Origin: Methanococcus maripaludis C5
Lineage (GTDB): Archaea > AGJL01 > Methanococci > Methanococcales > Methanococcaceae
Assembly: GCF_000016125.1 (NCBI RefSeq)
Contig: NC_009135.1
Location: 1,674,001-1,738,000 of the forward strand
Direction: 5' to 3'
Length of the DNA stretch: 64,000 nucleotides
Each line of letters starts with the position of its first letter. Positions within the stretch are counted from its first letter, which is position 1. Under the pieces are notes generated by a model. The model worked only from the letters and a program-made list of their open reading frames with translations, was not told the DNA's origin and did no database searches. Below, one piece after another: positions 38,652 through 48,474 of the stretch. Both the position numbers and the translations under genes were made by a program.

Positions 38652-39875
38652 TTATCCGTACATTACGGTTAATTGTGGCATGTCGTAACTGCATTTTTCT
38701 TTTTTACCGGTAATTTTTGTGATAGCTTCTCTAAAGTCATCCATTTTGATGAATTCTCTTTCTTCTCTTATTGCAAACATACCTGCTTCAGTACATACCG
38801 CTTTTAAGTCAGCACCGACCATATTTTCTGCAATTTTTGCAACTTCTCTTAAATCCACACCTTTAAGGTTCATTTTTTCAGTGTGGATTTTCAAGATGTC
38901 GAGTCTTCCATCTTCATCAGGCATTGAAATTTCAATGATTCTATCAAATCTTCCAGGTCTGAGTATTGCAGGATCTAAAATGTCTGGCCTGTTCGTTGCA
39001 GCGATGATTTTTACATCTCCTCTTGAATCAAAACCATCCATTTCTGCAAGAAGCTGCATTAAAGTTCTTTGAACTTCTCTGTCTCCACCAGTTAGCGATT
39101 CAGTTCTTTTGCTTGCAACTGCATCGATTTCATCAATAAATATAATGCAAGGTGATTTCTCTTTTGCAAGTTTGAACACATCCCTTACAAGTTTTGCACC
39201 TTCACCGATGAATTTTTTGACGAGTTCTGAACCAACAACCCTAACGAATGATGCGTTGGTTTCGTATGCAACAGCTTTTGCAAGAAGTGTTTTTCCAGTT
39301 CCTGGTGGGCCGTAAAGCAATACTCCTTTTGGTGGAACGATACCCACTTTTTCGAATAATTCAGGGTTTTTAAGTGGGAGTTCTACTACTTCTTTAATAT
39401 CTCTTATCTGGTTGTTCAAACCACCGATATCTTCAAAGGAAATGTCTGGTTTTTCCTCAATTTCCATTGCCATAGCTCGGTAGTCTTTTTCTTTAGGAAG
39501 TACTTCTACAATTGCTAAAGTCTGCTGATTTAAACAAACTCTTGCTCCTGGAACGATATCGTCAGGATCTACAAATTGTGAAAGATTTACAAGGAAATTT
39601 GGCCCCGTAGAACTTTTAACAACTGCTTTTCTTTCATTTACTCTATCGAGTATTGTACCAAGTATTAAGGGAGGAATTCTTAATTTATCAAGTTCTCGCT
39701 TTAATATTTCATTTTCTTTTTTAATTTGTACATTCTCTCTACTAATATCTTTATTTTTTAATTCCAATCTCAAAACTTTGCTTTCTAACTCTGCAATCTG
39801 AGTTTTTTCTTTAAATTCTTTTAAATCCATTTTATTTTTTTCTATATCTGTGGAATAATCATCTGGGTAACTCAT
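38652..39875 (-). CDS. pan: Proteasome-activating nucleotidase PAN
   Basis: 407 residues. N-terminal coiled coil (about 16-65), OB-fold (about 70-140), then the AAA domain: Walker A GPPGTGKT (about 189-196), Walker [10 protein letters not shown], sensor/arginine-finger region [20 protein letters not shown]. The protein ends VMYG, which keeps the HbYX-type aromatic tail used to open the 20S gate. It unfolds substrates for the archaeal proteasome. GGAGGT precedes the ATG at 39875. Confidence 0.97.
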
Positions 39876-40176
39876 GATTTACCTCCATAATAATTATGAT
39901 AAAAATGATGCTATATAGCGCTTTCTCATTGATTTTCGTTCTCGCAAAACAGTTTTACACCCCATCGAAAACATCTTTACAACTCTCCAATAAGGGTATA
40001 TGTTTATAATTTATTTGAGCTATATAAATTTATGGATATAATATATAAATACCAAAATAGATACTATTAAATAATTGAAGATATATTCTCTAATGAAGCA
40101 TTTACCATTTGAATACTATGTAATTAGGATAATATGGTTAAAAATATCTTTAAATTTAGTATATTAGGGTGTAGGT
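39876..40176. promoter_or_regulatory. Divergent promoter region of pan and aMBF1
   Basis: 301 bases without a gene. Toward pan, the palindromic GCTATATAGC at 39911-39920 is a TATA box about 35-45 bases before the start codon. Toward the aMBF1 gene no equally strong box is close to its ATG; ATATGGTTAAAAATATC near 40133-40149 is the best candidate. Other TATA-like strings (GAGCTATATAAATTTATGG at 40016-40034) lie in the middle. I see no repeats or RNA structure. Confidence 0.45.
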
Positions 40177-40656
40177 ATGCAATGCGAACTCTGCGGAAAA
40201 GAGGTTAAGGATATCATTAAAACAAGAGTAGAAGGCGTAGAAATGAATGTTTGCGAGGCTTGCGCAAAGTTTGGAATGTCGCCTAAAGGATATTCTAGGA
40301 AACCAAAGGCAGTATTCAAAAATAATGAGAAAAAACCAAAACAAGCTAAAAGGCCTAGAAGGGACATGTTTGATAATTTAAAAACTCTGGTCGAAGATTA
40401 CGGATCTCTTGTAAAAGAAGCAAGGGAAAAGAAAAACATGACCTTAGAAGAACTTTCAAGAGCTGTTGGAATTAAAGAATCCCTTATCCATAAAATAGAA
40501 AGAAATGAAATTGAGCCTGAGGAAAAATACGTAAAAATCCTTGAAAAAGCACTTGGAATTTCGTTCTACGAAGAAGGAGATCTCAACTACGAATCAAGCA
40601 GTGATGATGGTGATTTTACACTTGGGGACTTCATTAAAGTTAAAAACAGAAAATAA
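40177..40656 (+). CDS. Archaeal multiprotein bridging factor 1 (aMBF1)
   Basis: 159 residues. An N-terminal zinc ribbon (CELCGK at 3-8 and CEACAKFG at about 31-38) and a basic linker precede a helix-turn-helix of the XRE/Cro type (about residues 75-130: EKKNMTLEELSRAVGIKESLIHKIERNEIEPE, read in parts). This is the domain order of aMBF1, which binds the small ribosomal subunit and may bridge transcription factors. GGTGTAGGT precedes the ATG. Confidence 0.92.
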   Translation: MQCELCGKEVKDIIKTRVEGVEMNVCEACAKFGMSPKGYSRKPKAVFKNNEKKPKQAKRPRRDMFDNLKTLVEDYGSLVKEAREKKNMTLEELSRAVGIKESLIHKIERNEIEPEEKYVKILEKALGISFYEEGDLNYESSSDDGDFTLGDFIKVKNRK

Positions 40657-40663
40657 TTTAAAA

Positions 40664-41437
40664 TTAATTTATTAATGTTCCTTTTACATTTTTTAAAAGG
40701 GCATTGTATATATTTCTTTTTTTATTTCCATTGAAAATTATCGTTTCAATGCCTAAATTATAGCATTCCATTACTTTTAGATGCATTCCGCCGGTTACAT
40801 CTTCTTTATTTGACGGTTTCAACGATTTTAAAACATCTTCGATATTTTTTGAATTGATATTTTCAATTATTTTAAATTCTGAATCCCATACTCCATCGAC
40901 GTCTGACGCATGAAGGCTTAGATCGGGATTCAATTTTTTTGAAAGGAACGGAAGTGCATGGTCTCCTGAAAAAATCTTGAAATTATCAGTTTTTTCATCA
41001 ATTACAATATCGCCATGAATTACTGGGATCAATCCTTTATCGAGCATTTTTTCAATTGCATTTGTATCAAAATGTAAATTAGATTTATGGTTAAATGTGA
41101 TAAACGATGAAGCCTGAATTGAAACTGCAGGAATTTCAAAGTTTTGGAGTTCTTCAATTACAATGTTGTTGAATTTACGCATTGCTTTTTGAATTTCCCA
41201 GTATCCTTTTCCCATATCTTCAAATTTTTCATTCTTAAGATATTTTTTTGCAACAGGGTGGCCGAATGAGCCCCCGCCATGAACAATAATAAGTTTAAAA
41301 TCTTCGTTTTTAGAACTATAGTATTCAATCGCTTCTTTTATTTCAATCGCGATATTTTCTAAATTTTCCCAGTTTATCGAGTACGGGACATTTTTATCGC
41401 AGAGGATGCTCCCGCCTAGTTTTAAGATTGCAAACAT
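40664..41437 (-). CDS. Isopentenyl phosphate kinase
   Basis: 257 residues, amino-acid-kinase fold. ILKLGGSILCDK at the N-terminus, IVHGGGSFGHPVAKKY at about 50-65 with the catalytic-site His after GSFG, SGDHALPFLS near 158, DVDGVWD near 182 and DVTGGMHLKV near 214. These are IPK signatures. It phosphorylates isopentenyl phosphate to IPP, the last step of the archaeal mevalonate route whose dehydratase is at 19954. Eight bases separate it from the convergent aMBF1. Confidence 0.93.
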   Translation of the reverse strand: MFAILKLGGSILCDKNVPYSINWENLENIAIEIKEAIEYYSSKNEDFKLIIVHGGGSFGHPVAKKYLKNEKFEDMGKGYWEIQKAMRKFNNIVIEELQNFEIPAVSIQASSFITFNHKSNLHFDTNAIEKMLDKGLIPVIHGDIVIDEKTDNFKIFSGDHALPFLSKKLNPDLSLHASDVDGVWDSEFKIIENINSKNIEDVLKSLKPSNKEDVTGGMHLKVMECYNLGIETIIFNGNKKRNIYNALLKNVKGTLIN

Positions 41438-41461
41438 GGATATTCACCAAATAAAAAAAGA

Positions 41462-42313
41462 TTATTGAGGGGGTTCTGTAAAGTAAGGTAGTGATTCATT
41501 TGTAGTTATCAAAATAGGCTTGTCAATTTCTTTTAATCGTTCAAATAAAAGTTCTTTCCCAGAATTTGAAAGCGCAAATATTGGAACTCCGCTTCCAGCT
41601 TGAGCTTTTATATAGAGTGATTTTGATTTCAACAGATTTTTAGAAGCGCATGCTGAAATTAAATCAATATACTGGAGGTATTCGTCATAATCCGAAAGGC
41701 CAATTCCTGTTGTATGAACTCCAAAAGTTATAATTTTTACATCGTTCTTTTCCAATTTTTTTATTTCAAAAGCATCTTTTAAATTTGAAACAGAAACTCC
41801 GATTTTTTTGTATCCGAGTTCAATTGCAAGTTTTACTCCTTTTATCTGGTCAATTGAAGCATCTTCTTTTGAAAGAACTATTCCTTTAGCTTTCTCAATT
41901 TTTTCGATTACTTCCTTTACAGGAGTAGTTTTGACAATTCCTGAAATTCTTCCACATAATCCCTGAACGAGTTTTGGATTATTTGTAACAACAGTTCCAG
42001 CACAGTCGCTTACAACAACAACTGCATCTAAAAATCCTTTATTTAAAGCGCTCATGAAAATTTCGGAAGTTCCAAAACCAACAAAAGGAGAATCATCTAA
42101 AACAACTCTATCTTTTGTAAATAACCCAAAACTTTCAATCCGAAATTCAACGTTTTTCTGGATTGATTCTTTGTTAATTTCTTTAATTCCCCGATGTTTT
42201 GCAAAAAGAGGACAAAATGATAGTATGGGATCGCTAACATCGACAACTTTCCCATTTTTTACGGTAACTTTAGCATTTCCGAGAACTTCCATTATGTGGA
42301 TATCTTCATTCAA
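41462..42313 (-). CDS. DUF2099 family, methanogenesis marker protein 8
   Basis: 283 residues from a TTG at 42313 with GGTGG five bases upstream. The sequence fits the DUF2099 / methanogenesis-marker-8 family, found in methanogens and of unknown function. Visible features: a central nucleotide- or cofactor-binding-like segment VVVVSDCAGTVVTNNPKLVQG, a conserved Cys-rich start (ILSFCPLF) and VHTTGIGLS. It is followed by the IPK gene 24 bases later, so the two may be co-transcribed. Confidence 0.8.
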   Translation of the reverse strand: MNEDIHIMEVLGNAKVTVKNGKVVDVSDPILSFCPLFAKHRGIKEINKESIQKNVEFRIESFGLFTKDRVVLDDSPFVGFGTSEIFMSALNKGFLDAVVVVSDCAGTVVTNNPKLVQGLCGRISGIVKTTPVKEVIEKIEKAKGIVLSKEDASIDQIKGVKLAIELGYKKIGVSVSNLKDAFEIKKLEKNDVKIITFGVHTTGIGLSDYDEYLQYIDLISACASKNLLKSKSLYIKAQAGSGVPIFALSNSGKELLFERLKEIDKPILITTNESLPYFTEPPQ

Positions 42314-42335
42314 TTAAGCCACCATTCTTAAGTTA

Positions 42336-42737
42336 TTATTTCTTTTTATTCAGTTTCAATTTTGGGGTTTCTTCTTTTACCATTCTTTCGATTGCGGTGT
42401 TTGAAGGAACTGCTAAAACTTTGGTTTCGCAGAGTCTTACTATTTTTCCGCCAGTTTTTCCAACTTTTTCTTTTAAACTGGATAAAACTTTTGCGTAGTC
42501 GTCATCAAGATCTCTTTCAAGGTTGATCGTGTTTGCAATAACTAAATAGCCTGCTTCAGTTAACACTGCTATTTCTGTTGCATCTTTGAAATCTTCTAAA
42601 TCACATACTTTAATTTTTACAGTTTCAAGTCCTTCGTAGCCTTTTACCGGGAGTTCTACGTATTCTTCAATTGGTACAGGACTGCTTGTTTTTAATGTAT
42701 CGCCTGAAATCATCTTTTTGATTTTTTTTAACAACAC
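42336..42737 (-). CDS. sepF: Archaeal SepF (DUF552) cell-division protein
   Basis: 133 residues. N-terminal MLLKKIKKMI is a short amphipathic basic-hydrophobic stretch suited to membrane anchoring. The C-terminal SepF fold covers about residues 45-122, with VKVCDLEDFKDA near the start and a GGKIVRL and TKVLAVPS end. In archaea SepF tethers FtsZ to the membrane at midcell. The gene starts three bases after the GTPase gene, so they are translated together. Confidence 0.85.
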   Translation of the reverse strand: MLLKKIKKMISGDTLKTSSPVPIEEYVELPVKGYEGLETVKIKVCDLEDFKDATEIAVLTEAGYLVIANTINLERDLDDDYAKVLSSLKEKVGKTGGKIVRLCETKVLAVPSNTAIERMVKEETPKLKLNKKK

Positions 42738-42740
42738 AGA

Positions 42741-43295
42741 TCACCTTCTTAATATTTCTATGATGGTACTTAGTAATTCCCCGATACCTTCGTATGTAGT
42801 TGAAGATGTGAAAAAAACCTTGTTTTCCAATCTCCCCTCAACATACTTTCGCAAATCTTCTCGTTTGGAATTTTCTATCAAATCACATTTATTAATAACT
42901 ACTATAATAGGTTTTCGATATCGGAATTTCAATAAGTGGTGCAATTTTTCGAAACTTTTGAATAATTCACTACTTCCATCGATTATGTGGATTATCAAGT
43001 CCGAGTCATCAATTTCTTCATAGGTTTTTTCAAGAACACTTCCCACCATAACAACCGATCGATTTTCGCCCGCGTAGAGCCCACCCAAATCTACAAACGT
43101 GATTTTTGCAAAATCTGGATTAATCTTTTGTTTTCCTATTTTGATTTTTCCCCAGAATTTTTTCACAGGCATTTTAGTAGTTCCACCGACTTCTGAAACT
43201 TCTGAAATGTTTTTTCCAAAAATGGAGTTTACAATAGAGGATTTTCCAGAATTTTCCGGACCAACAAGTGCTATTTTAAACTGAAGTTCTTCCAT
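42741..43295 (-). CDS. Small GTPase (Era-like) upstream of sepF
   Basis: 184 residues. G1 GPENSGKSS at about 12-20, G3 in VDLGG (near 69), G4 NKCD at about 135-138 and G5-like SSTT near 159. It lacks extra domains, so it is a single Ras-like G domain related to Era/Der or Rag-type proteins. Coupling with sepF (three-base gap) suggests a regulatory role in cell division or membrane placement (inference). The start is the ATG at 43295, with ATAAA and no strong ribosome site before it. Confidence 0.78.
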   Translation of the reverse strand: MEELQFKIALVGPENSGKSSIVNSIFGKNISEVSEVGGTTKMPVKKFWGKIKIGKQKINPDFAKITFVDLGGLYAGENRSVVMVGSVLEKTYEEIDDSDLIIHIIDGSSELFKSFEKLHHLLKFRYRKPIIVVINKCDLIENSKREDLRKYVEGRLENKVFFTSSTTYEGIGELLSTIIEILRR

Positions 43296-43372
43296 GTTTT
43301 ATCCCAAAGTTTGTTAATTATAAAGTATAATAATTACATAATATTTAACGTATAACAATTTTTAGGGATAAC

Positions 43373-44164
43373 ATGAAACTCGCAGTAGTTTTTGATGCAT
43401 CGGGCACTCTTGTAAGCATAAGGAGAATTATCAAAAATGTAGTTACTCAGAAGTTTTTGTGCAACTGTCAGACTGTGGATATCGTAGATCAGAAAGAAGG
43501 ACGAACTCTTGTAATTTTAAAAGAAAATCCCCTCGAAGTATTGGATAATGAAAATCCCGACGTTTTAATTTCAAGTTTTTTGAATGGTGTAAACTGGGGA
43601 ATTTCTTACTGTAATCCTCCAATCGACCAATCAGGGATCTTTAAAGATAATGAAACTAAATTAAAAGAACTCCAGGATCCATTAAAGGTTTTAAAAAGAT
43701 TTGATATTGAAACCGATTATGGTTCAGCAATTATTGCAGATACAATAACTGGCAGGATAGAATATACTGTTGCAACAGGAGGCTGTATTTTCCCAGAAGT
43801 TTCAAGAACAATTCAAACACTTGAAAATATGGGTGCATCGGTATTTATCGCGTCAGGGGACAGTAGAAAATTCATAGAACGGCTTGGAAATATTGTTGGA
43901 GTTCAAAATAAATGTTTAATGCCTGAAGCCCACCATAAATTAAAGAGAGACCTTATTTTAAATTTAAAACAGGACGGATATACTGTAATAATGGTAGGAG
44001 ATGCTTCAAACGATATTTTAGCAATGGAAGAAAGTGATTTATCAGTTATAACTCTTCAAAATGGAAATGTATCAAAAAAAGCGCTAGAAACAGCACAAAT
44101 AAAAATTGAAAATATTTCTGAAATAGTCGATGTAGTTAAAAATTACATAAATGAAAAAAAATAA
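43373..44164 (+). CDS. HAD-superfamily protein
   Basis: 263 residues. Motif I is VFDASGTLVS (about residues 6-15): the nucleophile Asp is present but the usual acid/base Asp two positions later is Ser, as in the P-type-ATPase-like DxTGT pattern. Motif II ASGDSRKF at about 160 and motif III-IV GDASNDILAMEESD at about 205-218 are intact. A cap-like region of about 90 residues lies between. The replaced Asp suggests a phosphatase with slowed hydrolysis or a different reaction. Divergent from the GTPase gene and convergent with mat. Confidence 0.8.
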   Translation: MKLAVVFDASGTLVSIRRIIKNVVTQKFLCNCQTVDIVDQKEGRTLVILKENPLEVLDNENPDVLISSFLNGVNWGISYCNPPIDQSGIFKDNETKLKELQDPLKVLKRFDIETDYGSAIIADTITGRIEYTVATGGCIFPEVSRTIQTLENMGASVFIASGDSRKFIERLGNIVGVQNKCLMPEAHHKLKRDLILNLKQDGYTVIMVGDASNDILAMEESDLSVITLQNGNVSKKALETAQIKIENISEIVDVVKNYINEKK

Positions 44165-44169
44165 TTTAA

Positions 44170-45399
<1,230 letters not shown>

Positions 45400-45510
45400 T
45401 TAAATTTATGGTACTCTCGATAAAAATACTAAAACCATAATTGAATTTATATTATTTAAATCTACCTTTTTTAAAATAACTCAAAAATTCAGATAAAAAA
45501 TGGAATTTTT

Positions 45511-46701
45511 TTAATATTGTACGTTTTTAACACGTTTTTCAATGTTTTGAAGCTTTTTAAAAATTTCCACGGAATTATTCCCTAGAATTATTAAAATAGG
45601 TTTTTTTTCATTAACATACAAAATATGGGGATAAATTTTATCAGAATTGATACAATCTGTCAAACCTGAAATAATGCTGTTTTTTTCTAAATTGGCGATT
45701 GAACCCATTGAAATTTCTGAGTTTTTTAACTTTTCCACGGATAATTTATCGCATTCTATTTTTATACAAGCCCTTATCTTTGGATTAATTTCTTTTAAAT
45801 TTAGTAATATTTCTGAAACATCATTTGAAATTCCAAATTTAATTATTTCATCATAGGTAATTGTAGCAATATCCGAATAATTTTCTGGTAAAAGGATACT
45901 TTCTACAATTTTAAAATCTGTTTTAACGAACAATTCAATATTTTTAAGTAACGTTAAAGCGTAAGATAAATTTTTTTCAACAGATTCTTTAGTAACAGAT
46001 ATTGGATTAGAATTGTAGCCATATTTTGTTTTTTCTGCGTAGATTACTGATCCTAACACAAACTCTTTTGCAGATTTTATTGAATCTTCAAAAGTCATTC
46101 CCATGGATAAAAAGCAGGTAATTGCAGAGGAATAGGTACAGCCAGTTCCATGAACCTCTTTTTCTACATATTTTCCAGTTATTTCGATATGTTTATTATT
46201 AATTTTTAAAATATCCGTTTTTCCGGTCACTAGTACATTAATATTATTTAAATTGAATCTGGACGTTTCAAACATTTTTTCAATAATTTCAAATTCTTTT
46301 AAATTAGGAGTTATCAAGAAACACTCTTCAAAAAATTCCAAATACTTTTTAATTAACACTTCATCCGAAAACTCGAAATCCGTAGTTGATTTCAAAACAG
46401 GGTCGCAAATTATATTAAAATTATATTTCTTTTTAAATTCTAAAATAATATCAATTGAATCATTAGTTAAAACGCCTGTTTTAACCCAATTTACCTCAAA
46501 ATCTTCAAAAATTGCATCAAATTGTGCTTTTATCTCTTCTTTTGACAAATCCCTTTTTAAAAAAACTTTATTATTGTTTTGAGGGATAATTGACGTAATT
46601 ATTGAAAGGGGATTTTTTTGAAGTTCTTTTATCGTTTTTACATCTGCAACAATGCCTGCACCGCCTGTTGGGTCAAAACCTCCAACTGTCAAAACATTCA
46701 T
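45511..46701 (-). CDS. thiD: Bifunctional HMP(-P) kinase / thiamine-phosphate synthase (ThiD-ThiN)
   Basis: 396 residues from the ATG at 46701 (GGTGG upstream; the frame extends 21 codons further without a site). N-terminal ThiD ribokinase fold: VGGFDPTGGAGIVAD (about 5-19), CDPVLKST near 99 and VHGTGCTYSSAI near 184. C-terminal ThiN domain from about residue 230 (KNIELFVK...IPE-less variant with SDIATITY, GSIANLEKNSIISG-type loop). ThiN replaces ThiE in archaea. Starts eight bases before the end of the radical SAM gene region, so the two likely form an operon. Confidence 0.9.
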   Translation of the reverse strand: MNVLTVGGFDPTGGAGIVADVKTIKELQKNPLSIITSIIPQNNNKVFLKRDLSKEEIKAQFDAIFEDFEVNWVKTGVLTNDSIDIILEFKKKYNFNIICDPVLKSTTDFEFSDEVLIKKYLEFFEECFLITPNLKEFEIIEKMFETSRFNLNNINVLVTGKTDILKINNKHIEITGKYVEKEVHGTGCTYSSAITCFLSMGMTFEDSIKSAKEFVLGSVIYAEKTKYGYNSNPISVTKESVEKNLSYALTLLKNIELFVKTDFKIVESILLPENYSDIATITYDEIIKFGISNDVSEILLNLKEINPKIRACIKIECDKLSVEKLKNSEISMGSIANLEKNSIISGLTDCINSDKIYPHILYVNEKKPILIILGNNSVEIFKKLQNIEKRVKNVQY

Positions 46702-46709
46702 AAAACCAC

Positions 46710-47573
46710 CTAAAATGAAATTGGTGCGTATTCCCTTTTTATTTCGGGAACTTCTGAAACACAATTACTATTTATTGAATTTAGTATAAATCCATCCATT
46801 GTTTTTAAATAAACAAGCAAACATCCTTTAATAGTAACGTTTACGTTTGGCGCAGCTTTTTTAATTTTTTCAATCAACAGTAACAGATCTTTTATTTTTC
46901 CAACGTTTTCAAGATTTCCTACTTTTTCAAGTTTTTCCAAATTTTCGGGATGAACTACGAGCTGGTGAACCATTATTTCGGAAACTCCGATTTTATTTAA
47001 CATTTCACCAAGTTTTACAAGTTCATCATCGTTGAACCCAGGGATATATACTGATCTTACAATCGTGTGGAAATATTTTGAAGAGAGTTTTATATTTTCA
47101 AAAACTTTTTCAAAGGTATCTTCTTTTACAAGTTTTTCATGCGTTTTTTTGTCAGATGCACTTAAACTGATCATGATCATGTCTAAACCAAGGTCTTTAA
47201 ATTCTTTTAAAAGTTCTTCGTTTAAAAATACCCCGTTAGTCTGTAAATCGCATCTTAATCCTTTGGATTTTACATATTTAATTGCATTTTTTACTTTTTT
47301 TGGATAAATTAGTGGTTCGCCATACTGGCTTATTGTAACCGCTTTAAATTTACTTAAATCTCCGTATAATCCAGGTTTTACACTAGTTAAATTAGAGTAA
47401 CAAAATATACAGTCGTGATTACATTCTTGTGTTATTTCGATAGTCGGGTGGTGATGTGGGTCTTCATTTTTTAGATCCATTCCTTCGCAACCGATACAGT
47501 GTCTTATAACTTTTAAATCACTTACAATATTTTCCAAACGGTCACAAATCTCATTTCTTAACGTTATTTTCAA
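46710..47573 (-). CDS. Radical SAM protein of unknown substrate
   Basis: 287 residues from a TTG at 47573 (GGTGG upstream). The radical SAM cluster motif is ECNHDCIFCYS (CxxxCxxC, about residues 51-58), followed by the GEP-type SAM-binding element SQYGEPLIYP at about 82. A Cys pair near the N-terminus (HCIGCEG) and Cys residues near the C-terminus (GCLLVY, NCVSE) may bind an auxiliary cluster. Immediately upstream of thiDN in the same direction, which makes a link to thiamine possible but unproven. Confidence 0.85.
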   Translation of the reverse strand: MKITLRNEICDRLENIVSDLKVIRHCIGCEGMDLKNEDPHHHPTIEITQECNHDCIFCYSNLTSVKPGLYGDLSKFKAVTISQYGEPLIYPKKVKNAIKYVKSKGLRCDLQTNGVFLNEELLKEFKDLGLDMIMISLSASDKKTHEKLVKEDTFEKVFENIKLSSKYFHTIVRSVYIPGFNDDELVKLGEMLNKIGVSEIMVHQLVVHPENLEKLEKVGNLENVGKIKDLLLLIEKIKKAAPNVNVTIKGCLLVYLKTMDGFILNSINSNCVSEVPEIKREYAPISF

Positions 47574-47697
47574 AATACCACCGGATTATTTCGAAAGATA
47601 TTTATTTTTCAATCTTTAAAATTATACTGCACATACAACATAGATAAAATATGTGGATAAAAGGGTAGTTGTGCAAGGTTTTAACACAAATGAAAAC

Positions 47698-47743
47698 ATT
47701 TATATATTACGGATGTTGATAGTTGTGTGTAAAACATACACAA
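47698..47743 (+). promoter_or_regulatory. Promoter with candidate operator upstream of the DUF169 gene
   Basis: TTTATATATTA at 47698-47708 is a TATA box. TTGTGTGTAA (47723-47732) and ACATACACAA (47734-47743) form an imperfect inverted repeat, perfect in its outer TTGTGT/ACACAA arms, placed where transcription should begin. A protein bound there would block initiation, so repression is plausible. Confidence 0.5.
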
Positions 47744-47770
47744 ATAGATTTAGTGGACTGGTGATAGTAA

Positions 47771-48463
47771 ATGGAAATTCAAAAAATTAAAGAACTCGGA
47801 CAAAAACTTCAAGACTTTTTAGGGCTTGAAAAACCTGCAACAGCAGTTAAACTTGCAAAATCAAAAGAAGAAATTCCTGAAGGTTACGCTGAAATAGACG
47901 CACCCATAAGACACTGTGAAATGATCCAAAATGCAAGAATCGAAGGTAAAAAGTTCTACGCAACAGCAGAAAAACATGCATGTAAGGGTGGAGCTTACGC
48001 AATTGGAATCTTACAAAATCCTCCTGAACCATTAAAAACAGGTGTTTTATACCACAATTTAGGAAATTTCCCAACTGAAGAAGCTGCAATCAAAACCGTT
48101 GAGGCGATTCCAAGAGTTAAAGAAGAAATTTACGCAGGAGTTTATGCACCATTAAATGATGCAGACTTTGAACCCGACAGCATTGTAGTTTTAGTAACTC
48201 CAAAACAGGGTCTAAGACTTACTCAAGCTTTAAATTACACAGCAGGCGGTAGATTCCAGGCAGATTTCGCAGGAATTCAATCATTATGTGCTGATGCAGT
48301 AGCTGCAGTAAAAACAAGAGGTGTAGCAAACGCAACACTTGGATGCAACGGTTCAAGAGCTTACGCACACGTTAAAGACGATGAACTCGTGTTTGCATTC
48401 CCACTTTCAGACCTTGAAGATGTAGTTTCAGCACTTGAATACTTCAAAGAAAAATGGAATTAA
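47771..48463 (+). CDS. DUF169 family protein
   Basis: 230 residues, soluble. The family signature elements are visible: PATAVKLAKSKEEIP near 22, RHCEMIQNAR near 47, the Cys- and Gly-containing HACKGGAYAIG near 69 and GCNGSRAYAHV near 193. DUF169 proteins are widespread in anaerobes and of unknown function. Conserved Cys residues (48, 70, 172, 194, approximate) hint at metal or heme binding. It has its own strong promoter and RBS GGTGATAGT. Confidence 0.85.
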   Translation: MEIQKIKELGQKLQDFLGLEKPATAVKLAKSKEEIPEGYAEIDAPIRHCEMIQNARIEGKKFYATAEKHACKGGAYAIGILQNPPEPLKTGVLYHNLGNFPTEEAAIKTVEAIPRVKEEIYAGVYAPLNDADFEPDSIVVLVTPKQGLRLTQALNYTAGGRFQADFAGIQSLCADAVAAVKTRGVANATLGCNGSRAYAHVKDDELVFAFPLSDLEDVVSALEYFKEKWN

Positions 48464-48474
48464 AAATTAAACAA

